A stretch of 64,000 nt of DNA, taken from Flavobacterium denitrificans DSM 15936 (GTDB lineage Bacteria; Bacteroidota; Bacteroidia; Flavobacteriales; Flavobacteriaceae). Below the pieces are notes generated by a model. The model made no database searches. It had not been told where the DNA came from and saw nothing but the letters and a program-made list of their open reading frames with translations. The position numbers were made by a program, and so were the translations under genes. Shown one piece after another: positions 26,843 through 34,367 of this stretch. Each line of letters opens with the position of its first letter. Within the stretch, counting starts at the first letter, position 1. The stretch lies in the NCBI RefSeq assembly GCF_000425445.1, contig NZ_AUDL01000004.1:717271-781270 (forward strand), written 5' to 3'.

Positions 26843-26850
26843 CAAAGATA
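26843..26850 (-). promoter_or_regulatory. Candidate -7 element for the olsF-like gene
   Basis: The minus strand reads TATCTTTG, an exact TAnnTTTG match 31-38 nt before the start. The nearest -33-like TTG (26877-26879) is 26 nt away, slightly long. Confidence 0.5.
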
Positions 26851-26902
26851 ACAAAAAACTCTACTTTTCCTTTATTCAATTACAAACTTTCCACTTTTTT
26901 AT

Positions 26903-26910
26903 TACATTTG
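26903..26910 (+). promoter_or_regulatory. Candidate -7 element for xthA
   Basis: TACATTTG matches TAnnTTTG and lies 22 nt before the xthA ATG. A -33 TTG is not evident. Confidence 0.4.
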
Positions 26911-26932
26911 GAATCCTAAAAAAATTACCAAG

Positions 26933-27694
26933 ATGAAAATTATTTCTTATAATGTAAACGGAATTCGTGCCGCAATTACTAAAGGATTTATTGAATGGCT
27001 GCAGCAGGCAAGTCCTGATGTTATCTGCCTTCAGGAAATTAAAGCAACACAGGATCAGATTCCGGTTGATGCTATAACGGCGGCGGGCTATCCTTATCAA
27101 TATTATTATCCCGCAACTAAAAAAGGCTATAGTGGTGTTGCAATCTTGTCTAAAATTGAGCCGAAGACCGTTGTTTACGGAACAGGAATTCATCATATGG
27201 ATTTTGAAGGTCGTAATCTTCGTGCCGATTTTGAAGATTGTTCAGTAATGAGTTTGTATCTTCCGTCTGGAACAAATATTGAAAGATTAGATCATAAATT
27301 TATGTTTATGGATGATTTTCAAACGTATATCAATGAACTAAAACTAGCAATTCCGAATCTTATTATTTGCGGTGATTATAATATTTGCCACGAAGCGATT
27401 GATATTCATGATCCTGTCCGCAACAAAACTGTTTCTGGATTTTTACCTGCAGAGCGCGCTTGGTTAGACGCTTTTATGAAATCTGGTTTTATCGACAGTT
27501 TCCGTCATTTCAATAAAGATCCGCATCATTATTCGTGGTGGAGTTATCGTGCTGGAGCTCGTGGAAATAACAAAGGCTGGCGTATTGATTATAATTTGGT
27601 TAGTAAGGCGATGGAGCATCGATTAAAGCGTGCCGTTATTCTTCCAGATGCTGTTCATTCTGATCATTGTCCAGTTTTAGTCGAAATTGACTAA
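26933..27694 (+). CDS. xthA: Exodeoxyribonuclease III
   Basis: This 253-residue AP endonuclease/3'-5' exonuclease acts in base-excision repair. It has the metal- and substrate-binding set of the family: NVNGIRAA, CLQEIKATQ, ICGDYNICHEAIDIH, the SWWSYRAGAR loop, IDYNLVS, and SDHCPVLVEID at the C-terminus. Length is normal and the start is the first ATG. It is divergent from the olsF-like gene across a 120-nt promoter region. Confidence 0.96.
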   Translation: MKIISYNVNGIRAAITKGFIEWLQQASPDVICLQEIKATQDQIPVDAITAAGYPYQYYYPATKKGYSGVAILSKIEPKTVVYGTGIHHMDFEGRNLRADFEDCSVMSLYLPSGTNIERLDHKFMFMDDFQTYINELKLAIPNLIICGDYNICHEAIDIHDPVRNKTVSGFLPAERAWLDAFMKSGFIDSFRHFNKDPHHYSWWSYRAGARGNNKGWRIDYNLVSKAMEHRLKRAVILPDAVHSDHCPVLVEID

Positions 27695-27779
27695 AGTTTG
27701 GTATTGTTCTTGCTGAAAGAAGAATAACAAAAAATAGAAGTATTAATTAAAAGCCCCAAATAAAAACCCAAAAAACACA

Positions 27780-28724
27780 ATGATTAAAAAAGCCTCCATC
27801 GGATTAGTAGTTTTAGCTTTGTCTGCAACTTCATGCGTGTCCAAAAAGATTTACAACGATCTTGAAACGAAATATTCAGATTTAAAAAAAGAGAATCGTT
27901 CGATTGCTGATGAAAATGAGAATTTAAAAACAGCAAAAAATCAGCTAGAGTTAGATAAAGACAAGTTGACGAAAGATTTGGCAAGCACTAAAGATGATCT
28001 TGCAAAGCAAAAAGCGGATCTTGCTGCGGAGCAAAAAAAATATAAAGTTTTACAGGATTCTTATAATGCATTAGAAAAAAACAGCAACGATGCATTAGAA
28101 AGCAATATGGCTAAAAACCGTGATTTGTTAGCGCAATTAGAAGCAAAATCTAAAAAATTGGCAGACGAACAAGCACGTTTAGATAAGACAGCAAGCCGAT
28201 TAAAAGAGCTTGAAGATATGATTGCCGCTAAAGAAGAATCGATGCGAAAATTAAAAGAGACTTTATCTAAAGCCTTAAACGGATTTGAAGGAAAAGGTTT
28301 GACAGTGGAACAGAAAAACGGAAAAGTTTATGTTTCTATGGAAAATAAATTGCTTTTTAACTCAGGAAGCTGGGCTGTTGGAGTGGAAGGTAGAAAAGCG
28401 GTTGTAGAACTTGGAAAAGTTTTAGGTGAAAATCCAGATCTTTCGGTTTTAATTGAAGGTCATACAGATGATGATCCGTATGCTGGTTCGGGACCAATTG
28501 CAAACAACTGGGATTTATCGACTAAAAGAGCTACTGCAATTGTGGCAATTTTAAGCGAAAACACTAAAATCAATAAACAAAAGTTAACTGCCGCGGGACG
28601 TAGCGAATTCTCGCCATTGGCAAGCAACGCAACTCCAGAAGGAAAAGCTAAAAACCGTAGAATCGAAATTATCTTGACGCCAAGATTAGATGAAATTGCG
28701 GAGATGCTGAATAGCATAAACTAA
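27780..28724 (+). CDS. OmpA-family lipoprotein
   Basis: The 314 residues have three parts. A lipoprotein signal (VLALSATSC) has its Cys at residue 19. A long charged coiled coil covers residues ~25-170, including LELDKDKLTKDLASTKDDLA. A C-terminal OmpA domain carries LLFNSGSWAVGVEGRK, IEGHTDDDPY and NRRIEIILTP. It probably links the outer membrane to peptidoglycan through the OmpA domain. It is a single-gene unit ended by a hairpin at 28746. Confidence 0.93.
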   Translation: MIKKASIGLVVLALSATSCVSKKIYNDLETKYSDLKKENRSIADENENLKTAKNQLELDKDKLTKDLASTKDDLAKQKADLAAEQKKYKVLQDSYNALEKNSNDALESNMAKNRDLLAQLEAKSKKLADEQARLDKTASRLKELEDMIAAKEESMRKLKETLSKALNGFEGKGLTVEQKNGKVYVSMENKLLFNSGSWAVGVEGRKAVVELGKVLGENPDLSVLIEGHTDDDPYAGSGPIANNWDLSTKRATAIVAILSENTKINKQKLTAAGRSEFSPLASNATPEGKAKNRRIEIILTPRLDEIAEMLNSIN

Positions 28725-28745
28725 GGAACAAAGGTTCTGAGGTGC

Positions 28746-28780
28746 AAAGGCTCAAAGGTTTTTACTTTGGGCCTTTTTTG
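28746..28780 (+). terminator. Terminator downstream of the OmpA lipoprotein gene
   Basis: AAAGGCTCAAAG (28746-28757) pairs with CTTTGGGCC/TTTT, with one G-U or mismatch, and a T-run follows. The 24 nt at 28745-28768 are repeated exactly at 29401-29424. Confidence 0.7.
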
Positions 28781-28809
28781 TTTTAAGAATTGAATTATTT
28801 GTAACTTTG
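28777..28809 (+). promoter_or_regulatory. Promoter of the toxin-antitoxin module
   Basis: TTTG (28777-28780), a 21-nt spacer and TAACTTTG (28802-28809) fit the Bacteroidetes promoter. The -33 box overlaps the T-run of the preceding terminator. The antitoxin ATG is 20 nt after the -7 box. Confidence 0.65.
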
Positions 28810-28829
28810 AATGATCTAAAATTATAATC

Positions 28830-29081
28830 ATGGGACTTCCTGAGTTAAAAGATAAAATAAGAAGCCAATTAGATTTGGCTGATGAAAGGGTACTGCGAAT
28901 TGTTTCTTCAGTATTTGATAATTATTTGAATGAGGTGGTTTCTTATGATGTAAAAGGTAATCCTTTGACATTATCAGAATATCATAATAAAGTTGAAGAA
29001 GGTTTAGATGACATTAAGTACAATCGTATCATTTCAAGCGATGAATTGTCTAAAGAAATGAAAGATTGGGATAATGAATAA
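28830..29081 (+). CDS. ParD-like antitoxin
   Basis: This 83-residue helical protein (LPELKDKIRSQLDLADERVL, then LTLSEYHNKVEEGLDDIKY) has the length, charge and context of a type II antitoxin in Bacteroidetes. The C-terminal part (ISSDELSKEMKDWDNE) would wrap the toxin. It overlaps the toxin frame by eight bases and has its own promoter. The assignment depends mainly on the ParE-like neighbour. Confidence 0.7.
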   Translation: MGLPELKDKIRSQLDLADERVLRIVSSVFDNYLNEVVSYDVKGNPLTLSEYHNKVEEGLDDIKYNRIISSDELSKEMKDWDNE

Positions 29082-29367
29082 ACCATTAGTTTTTTGGTCA
29101 GAAAATTCAAAACTGGATTTGAAGGAAATTTATTTTGAACTTAAAAATAAATATTCAAAAGAAACTGCGTTGAAAATTAGAGATGAACTATTTGATAATG
29201 CAAATAATATCGTTTTTGCTGAGCAATTTCAGATTGATGAATACTGAATGGATTGCCATCGGATTGTAGTTAGAAATTTTAAAATTTTATATCAAATCAA
29301 AGAGAATTCTATTTTCATTGTTAGGATATTCAATACATTTCAAAATCCATTAAAGAGTTTAAAATAG
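29074..29367 (+). pseudogene. ParE-like toxin interrupted by an in-frame TGA
   Basis: Starting at the ATG at 29074, the frame reads MNKPLVFWSENSKLDLKEIY and runs 57 codons to TGA at 29245-29247. The same frame then continues without another stop to TAG at 29365-29367. It gives MDCHRIVVRNFKILYQIKEN and ends IFNTFQNPLKSLK. The halves together have the RelE/ParE layout: an N-terminal helical hairpin, then the RRIVVRNxKIxY beta strand, then a xxRxFxTxQNP end. A single T-to-G change from a TTA Leu codon would explain the stop. Both ORFs are under 60 residues. Read-through is the alternative to a dead toxin. Confidence 0.8.
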
Positions 29368-29369
29368 GC

Positions 29370-29401
29370 AAAGTAACAAAGTAACAAAGTAACAAAGATA
29401 C
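29370..29401. repeat. 8-bp tandem repeat
   Basis: The unit AAAGTAAC occurs three times in a row (29370-29393) and is followed by the variant AAAGATAC (29394-29401). It directly follows the toxin remnant and precedes a terminator hairpin. Confidence 0.85.
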
Positions 29402-29435
29402 AAAGGCTCAAAGGTTTTTACTTTTGAGCCTTTTT
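29402..29435 (+). terminator. Terminator after the toxin-antitoxin module
   Basis: AAAGGCTCAAA (29402-29412) pairs with TTTGAGCCTTT (29423-29433), with a T-run. The left part repeats 28745-28768 exactly. Confidence 0.8.
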
Positions 29436-29440
29436 GCTTT

Positions 29441-29579
29441 CCTGCAAGGTTTCCAAAACCTTGTAGGTATAAGTTCGTTTGTTGTAAAAAAAATACCTAC
29501 AAGGTTTTGGAAACCTTGCAGGTATAAGTTCGTTTGTTGTAAAAAAAAATACCTACAAGGTTTTGGAAAACCTTGCAGG
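29441..29579. repeat. Array of three palindromic elements with repeated spacers
   Basis: Element 1 (29441-29467, 27 nt) runs from CCTGCAAGG to CCTTGTAGG. Element 2 (29496-29522) is its exact reverse complement. Element 3 (29552-29579) is the element 2 type with one extra A. The spacers at 29468-29495 and 29523-29551 are the same sequence (TATAAGTTCGTTTGTTGTAA plus an A-run), 28 and 29 nt long. Each element is itself a near-palindrome. No cas gene is near and the spacers are identical, so this is not CRISPR. Confidence 0.9.
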
Positions 29580-29683
29580 AGTGATCGAAAAAATCTTGTA
29601 CTTTTTTTAACCTTTGTCAAATTTAGATTTGAAAAATCACTTTGTACCTTTGTCTCTTTGCAACTTTGAACCTTTAAGAAAAA

Positions 29684-30721
29684 ATGAAATACACTACATT
29701 ACCCAACACCGATATAAAAGTTAGTAAAATTTGCCTTGGAACAATGACTTTTGGTCAGCAGAATACAGAAGCCGAGGGACATGCGCAAATGGATTATGCT
29801 TTAGAACGAGGCGTTAATTTCTTCGATACTGCCGAAATGTATTCGGTTCCGGCGAGTGAGGCGACTTATGGAAGTACAGAAAAAATTATCGGAACTTGGT
29901 TTAAGAAATCAGGAAATCGCGATAAAGTAATTTTGGCATCAAAAATTGCAGGCCCAAATCCGAGTTTTGGTTATATGCGTGAGAAATTGGATTTTTCGCC
30001 TGCAAGTATTAAATATGCGGTTGAAAACAGTTTAAAAAGACTGCAAACGGATTATATCGATTTGTATCAAATGCATTGGCCGGAAAGGAAAACAAATAAT
30101 TTCGGGCAACGCGCTTTTCACGGACATAATGATGTTTGGGAAGATAATTTCAGAGAAATCCTTGAAACTTTTGACGGATTAATCAAGGAAGGTAAAATCA
30201 ATCATATTGGAGTTTCAAATGAAAATTCATGGGGAATGATGCGTCTTTTAGAAGAAAGTAAATACAATAATCTGCCAAGAATCAAAACCGTACAAAATCC
30301 GTATTCTTTATTGAATCGTTTGTTTGAAGTGAATTCAGCTGAAGTTTCGAAATATGAAAATGTTGGTTTGTTAGGTTATTCTCCTTTGGCATTTGGAGTT
30401 CTTACAGGTAAATTCTTAACTGGAGAAAGTCATCCGAAAGCGAGAATTAATCTTTTTCCGCAATACAAACGTTACAATAGCGAACAATGTACACAAGCAA
30501 CCAAATTGTATCAGGAAATATCTAAAAAACATGGTTTGACATTGACGCAATTGGCAATGGGATTTGTTTTGCAACAGCCGTTTTTGACAAGCGCAATTAT
30601 TGGAGCAACTACATTAGAACAATTAAAAGAAAATATCGATACAATTGAGGTGGTACTTTCTAAAGAAATTCTTGCGGAGATTGATGCTGTTCAGGCTATA
30701 ATTCCTGATCCTGCACCTTAG
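29684..30721 (+). CDS. tas: NADP(H)-dependent aldo-keto reductase, Tas-like
   Basis: This 345-residue TIM-barrel oxidoreductase closely resembles E. coli Tas in length and sequence pattern: KICLGTMTFGQQNTEAEGHA, NFFDTAEMYSVP, SLKRLQTDYIDLYQMHWPER, and TVQNPYSLLNRLFEV. The catalytic Asp-Tyr-Lys-His set is in place (DTAEMY, ASKIAG, MHWP). Physiological substrates are unclear. The 316-nt region before it is repeats and a terminator, and its own promoter is not obvious. Confidence 0.93.
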   Translation: MKYTTLPNTDIKVSKICLGTMTFGQQNTEAEGHAQMDYALERGVNFFDTAEMYSVPASEATYGSTEKIIGTWFKKSGNRDKVILASKIAGPNPSFGYMREKLDFSPASIKYAVENSLKRLQTDYIDLYQMHWPERKTNNFGQRAFHGHNDVWEDNFREILETFDGLIKEGKINHIGVSNENSWGMMRLLEESKYNNLPRIKTVQNPYSLLNRLFEVNSAEVSKYENVGLLGYSPLAFGVLTGKFLTGESHPKARINLFPQYKRYNSEQCTQATKLYQEISKKHGLTLTQLAMGFVLQQPFLTSAIIGATTLEQLKENIDTIEVVLSKEILAEIDAVQAIIPDPAP

Positions 30722-30722
30722 T

Positions 30723-31018
30723 TTTTGCCACGAAGGCGCAAAGGCGTGAAGGTTTTCGTTTTTCAATCTCGCAAAGTCGCAGAGTCGCAAAGTTTATATT
30801 TTAAATTGAATAGCGTCCAGCTTTAGCTGGATGGGAATATAAACGCAAAGAAAAAGGCTTTAGCCAAACTAAATGTTTGGCTAAAGCCTTTTTTAATCTT
30901 AATTTATTTCCTTGATTCTAGCAACTATGATAAAAAACTTTGCGACTCTGCGACTTTGCGAGATTATGACATCAAACTTAAAAAGAAAACTTTGTGTCTT
31001 AGTGCCTTCGTGGCAAAA
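30723..31018. repeat. Nested inverted repeat between tas and the transglycosylase gene
   Basis: The outer arms TTTTGCCACGAAGGC (30723-30737) and its exact complement (31004-31018) enclose inner arms. The inner arms 30767-30795 and 30935-30963 are 29 nt and perfectly complementary. Between them lie a small hairpin, TCCAGCT..AGCTGGA at 30816-30831, and a strong terminator at 30851-30893. The inner arm is identical to 7019-7047. Almost all of this 299-nt convergent gap is built from these modules. Confidence 0.9.
30851..30896. terminator. 19-bp stem terminator, bidirectional
   Basis: Positions 30851-30869 and 30875-30893 are perfectly complementary (AAAAAGGCTTTAGCCAAAC and its reverse complement) around the loop TAAAT, with a T-run after. 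It serves tas and the convergent transglycosylase gene. Confidence 0.92.
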
Positions 31019-31020
31019 TC

Positions 31021-32985
31021 TTACAAATCAAACTCATCATCAACAACCAAAGAATCATTTTTAATCGCCGTTGAATCCGGAACTTTGATTTTTATCAAGG
31101 AACGTGCATTTCCAGAAATATAAACGGGCAATTGTCCAATCGTATCTTCGGGAACCAATAAGCCTCTGCGGAACATTAAATTTTTCAAGAATTTCTGATT
31201 TTTAATCGCAAAATCCTTCAGATTACCTTCGTCGTTAAATTGATACATGAATTTTCTTGGTTTCGGAATAATCGTTGCCAAATACAAACATTCATCTACA
31301 TTTAAAGCTGATGGACTTTTTTGGAAATAAAAATGACTTGCTTCGCCAATTCCATATACATTCGGTCCCCATTCAATAATATTGAAATAGACTTCCAACA
31401 TTCTTTCTTTGCTTACAATTCGGTTGTTTTCTAAAATGTAAACTAACAGGATTTCTTCAAGCTTTCGTGAAAGCGTCTTTTCTCTCGTCAAGAAAACGTT
31501 TTTAATCAATTGCATGCTGATTGTACTTGCGCCGCGTGAGAATTTTTTAGTTCTAATATTCTTTAGAATCGATTGTTTGAAAGCCTCATTGATGAATCCA
31601 CGATGCGAGAAGAAAGAAGGGTCTTCTGTCGTCAAAACACATTTTCTCAAATAAGGAGAAATTTGATCCAAAGGTGTATAATTCGGGTTTGCATTTCCGA
31701 CCAAAATTGGTCTTTGCAATACATTTTGGATTATGGCACGATAAACAAATTCGCCGTTTAGTTTGTTCAAATCGGCTTCGCCGTATTTTGTAATTCGTAA
31801 ATCTTCTTTGTTGAGTTTGCTGTCAAAAACTAATGTGTTCGGCTTGTTTTTGTTGAATTTGAAATCGAGTTTATAATCGAAATTACCAGTAGCTTGCATT
31901 CCCTGAAAATGTGTAAATAAACCGTCAGGAAGTGAAACGATAAAATCCTGCGCTTTCATTTTCGGAATGTCTACTTTCAAAGTATAAACCGTATCTTCTT
32001 CTGTATCATATGAAATATAGGGTTTTACTTTGATTTTATTTAACTGCATTGTTGAGGTGCTATCAATCGAGATAAAATTATCTCCCAATAAAAAGCGGTA
32101 ATCAAAACGGGCATTTTTGATTACGACATCTTTGCTTGCGATTTTTGGATGATTGATTTTTAAATTGGTAATTGAAGTAAAACCATCAATATGAAGCTCA
32201 CTTCCGCTTTTGTCAATTTTTTCGATATTCAGTCTGATGGAATCAAAACTGGCTTTTAGATTATAACGTTCATCTAAATACGGAACGCGAATTGCTCCGG
32301 TATCTAAATTAAAAAATCGAATATCAGCTTTTTGATTTCTTGGATCAGCAAAGCCTTTTAAGTTCCATTTTTGGTCAAAATCTTTGCTTACCACATGAAT
32401 ATTGGTTTCTAGTTGTTTGTTGTCTAAAACAAGCTTATTGATTGCGATGTTTGTCTTTTTCCCGTTGTCATCAATTTTGAATTGGAAGTTTTTCAAATTC
32501 ATATCAGTCGGAACCAAATTCAACAGTTTTGAAATGATTCGGTAAGCAAAAGCGCCATATTTTCGTTTTTCACTTTTTTCAGAGTCTTCGCTGTTTCTTT
32601 TTAAGAAGGCGTCAAAGTTTCTGATTTTTCCTTTTTTGACTAATTGAATATAGCCGTTGTTTACTTTTAAAGTTCCAACCTGCACGTCACCAATTAATAA
32701 ATTGCTCAAACTCACGCTGGTTTCAATATTATGAATTTTAAGCAAGGTATCGGCATTTTTTGGAACCAAAACAATGTCTTTCAGTTTGATGGTAGACAAG
32801 CCGTCAAAAGAGGCTTCTTTTACAGAAAAGTCGCTGTTGTAGCTCACCGCCATCTTATGGGTAACTTTTGCAATTGCTTGTTTTAAAAGTGAATCGCGAA
32901 AGTAGTAAAGCGCAATGCAAAGCAAAACCAATAATACGGCAAGTATTTTTAGCGCTTTGTATATTTTTTGTTTTGGAAAATTCAT
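31021..32985 (-). CDS. GT51 peptidoglycan transglycosylase with AsmA-like N-terminus
   Basis: From the ATG at 32985 it has 654 residues. A further in-frame TTG at 33009 would overlap radA by four bases. A membrane helix (ILAVLLVLLCIALYYF) is followed by ~380 residues resembling AsmA/DUF748-type periplasmic sequence. The GT51 domain occupies about residues 430-600. Its motifs are CVLTTEDPSFFSHRGF (catalytic Glu in EDxxFxxH), RGASTISMQLIKN and NIIEWGPNVYGIGEAS. It has no transpeptidase domain. It should polymerise lipid II. It is the last gene of the esterase-radA unit. Confidence 0.88.
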   Translation of the reverse strand: MNFPKQKIYKALKILAVLLVLLCIALYYFRDSLLKQAIAKVTHKMAVSYNSDFSVKEASFDGLSTIKLKDIVLVPKNADTLLKIHNIETSVSLSNLLIGDVQVGTLKVNNGYIQLVKKGKIRNFDAFLKRNSEDSEKSEKRKYGAFAYRIISKLLNLVPTDMNLKNFQFKIDDNGKKTNIAINKLVLDNKQLETNIHVVSKDFDQKWNLKGFADPRNQKADIRFFNLDTGAIRVPYLDERYNLKASFDSIRLNIEKIDKSGSELHIDGFTSITNLKINHPKIASKDVVIKNARFDYRFLLGDNFISIDSTSTMQLNKIKVKPYISYDTEEDTVYTLKVDIPKMKAQDFIVSLPDGLFTHFQGMQATGNFDYKLDFKFNKNKPNTLVFDSKLNKEDLRITKYGEADLNKLNGEFVYRAIIQNVLQRPILVGNANPNYTPLDQISPYLRKCVLTTEDPSFFSHRGFINEAFKQSILKNIRTKKFSRGASTISMQLIKNVFLTREKTLSRKLEEILLVYILENNRIVSKERMLEVYFNIIEWGPNVYGIGEASHFYFQKSPSALNVDECLYLATIIPKPRKFMYQFNDEGNLKDFAIKNQKFLKNLMFRRGLLVPEDTIGQLPVYISGNARSLIKIKVPDSTAIKNDSLVVDDEFDL

Positions 32986-33005
32986 AGTGGTATTTTTATC
33001 AAAAA

Positions 33006-34367
33006 TCAACCGAAAAGAATACTTGCAACATCTTCAATTTTTGCGACAAGTTCAATTTTGATTCCGGTATTTTTTAAAGCTATTTTATTGTATTTAGAAA
33101 CAAAAATAGTATCAAAACCTAGTTTCTCAGCTTCTTGAATGCGTTGATCGACTCGATTTACAGGGCGAATTTCCCCAGAAAGCCCAACTTCTCCGGCAAA
33201 ACAAAAACCTTTTCCAACTGGAATATCTTCGTTTGAAGATAAAATTGCGGCAACAACGGCCAAATCAATTGCGGGATCGTCAACAGAAATTCCACCAGTT
33301 ACGTTCAAGAAAACGTCTTTTGCGCCCAATCGAAATCCGGCTCTTTTTTCTAAAACGGCCAAAATCATATTTAATCTTTTGGCATTATATCCCGTTGTAC
33401 TTCTTTGCGGTGTTCCGTAAACGGCTGTGCTCACCAAAGATTGAATTTCGATCATCAACGGACGCATGCCTTCAAGAGTTGTTGCAATTGCGGTTCCAGA
33501 TAATTCTTCATCTTTATGCGAAATCAATATTTCTGACGGATTGCTCACTTCGCGCAAACCGCTTCCAAGCATTTCATAAATTCCGAGTTCAGATGTTGAA
33601 CCGAAACGGTTTTTTAATGAACGAAGAATTCGGTAAATATGATTTCTGTCGCCTTCAAATTGAAGAACAGTATCAACCATATGTTCCAGAATTTTCGGCC
33701 CGGCGATATTTCCGTCTTTTGTAATATGCCCAATTAAAATAACCGGAATATTGGTTTCTTTGGCAAATTTGATCAATTCAGCAGTGGTTTCTCTGATTTG
33801 AGAAATACTTCCGGCTGTAGACTCGATGTAATCTGTATGTAAAGTTTGAATCGAATCAATAATTACAATTTCCGGCTGAATCGCTTCAATTTGTTTGAAG
33901 ATATTTTGTGTTTTGGTTTCCGTCAGAATGTAGCAGTTGTCGCTGTTTGGCGTAATTCTTTCAGCACGCATTTTTATTTGTTTCTGACTTTCTTCGCCCG
34001 AAACATACAATGTTTTATAAGGTAATTTTAATGAAATCTGAAGTAAAAGTGTACTTTTTCCGATTCCTGGTTCTCCGCCCAAAAGCGTTAACGATCCTGG
34101 AACGATCCCGCCTCCTAAAACACGATTCAATTCTCCGTCAGTAGTATCCATTCGGATTTCCTGTGCCGAATCAATTTCATTGATCTTTAAAGGCCTTGGT
34201 GCTTTACTGGTTGAAGTTGGTTCGCTTTTCCACGCTACTTTTTCCTGTTTCTGAATGATTTCTTCAGCAATTGTGTTCCATTCTTTGCATGCGTTGCACT
34301 GTCCCTGCCATTTAGAATATTGGGTGCCACAATTTTGACAGAAAAAAGAAGTTTTAACTTTTGACAT
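33006..34367 (-). CDS. radA: DNA repair protein RadA
   Basis: This 453-residue recombination helicase accelerates RecA-driven branch migration. A zinc finger (Cys10, Cys13, Cys24, Cys27 in FCQNCGTQY...CNACKEW) comes first, and Walker A GGEPGIGKSTLL lies in the RecA-like ATPase core. The RadA-specific KNRFG motif is in LKNRFGSTSELGIYEM. The Lon-like C-terminal domain follows (GFCFAGEVGLSGEIRPV). The ATG overlaps the esterase stop by one base (TAATG). Confidence 0.96.
   Translation of the reverse strand: MSKVKTSFFCQNCGTQYSKWQGQCNACKEWNTIAEEIIQKQEKVAWKSEPTSTSKAPRPLKINEIDSAQEIRMDTTDGELNRVLGGGIVPGSLTLLGGEPGIGKSTLLLQISLKLPYKTLYVSGEESQKQIKMRAERITPNSDNCYILTETKTQNIFKQIEAIQPEIVIIDSIQTLHTDYIESTAGSISQIRETTAELIKFAKETNIPVILIGHITKDGNIAGPKILEHMVDTVLQFEGDRNHIYRILRSLKNRFGSTSELGIYEMLGSGLREVSNPSEILISHKDEELSGTAIATTLEGMRPLMIEIQSLVSTAVYGTPQRSTTGYNAKRLNMILAVLEKRAGFRLGAKDVFLNVTGGISVDDPAIDLAVVAAILSSNEDIPVGKGFCFAGEVGLSGEIRPVNRVDQRIQEAEKLGFDTIFVSKYNKIALKNTGIKIELVAKIEDVASILFG

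Noticed and set aside
29441..29579. CRISPR array
   Set aside because: Only three repeat units are present, one is inverted relative to the others, the spacers are identical, and no cas gene is nearby.
29408..29669. Small ORFs across the palindromic array
   Set aside because: They translate repeats (for example PTRFWKPCRY-like text) and have no independent support.
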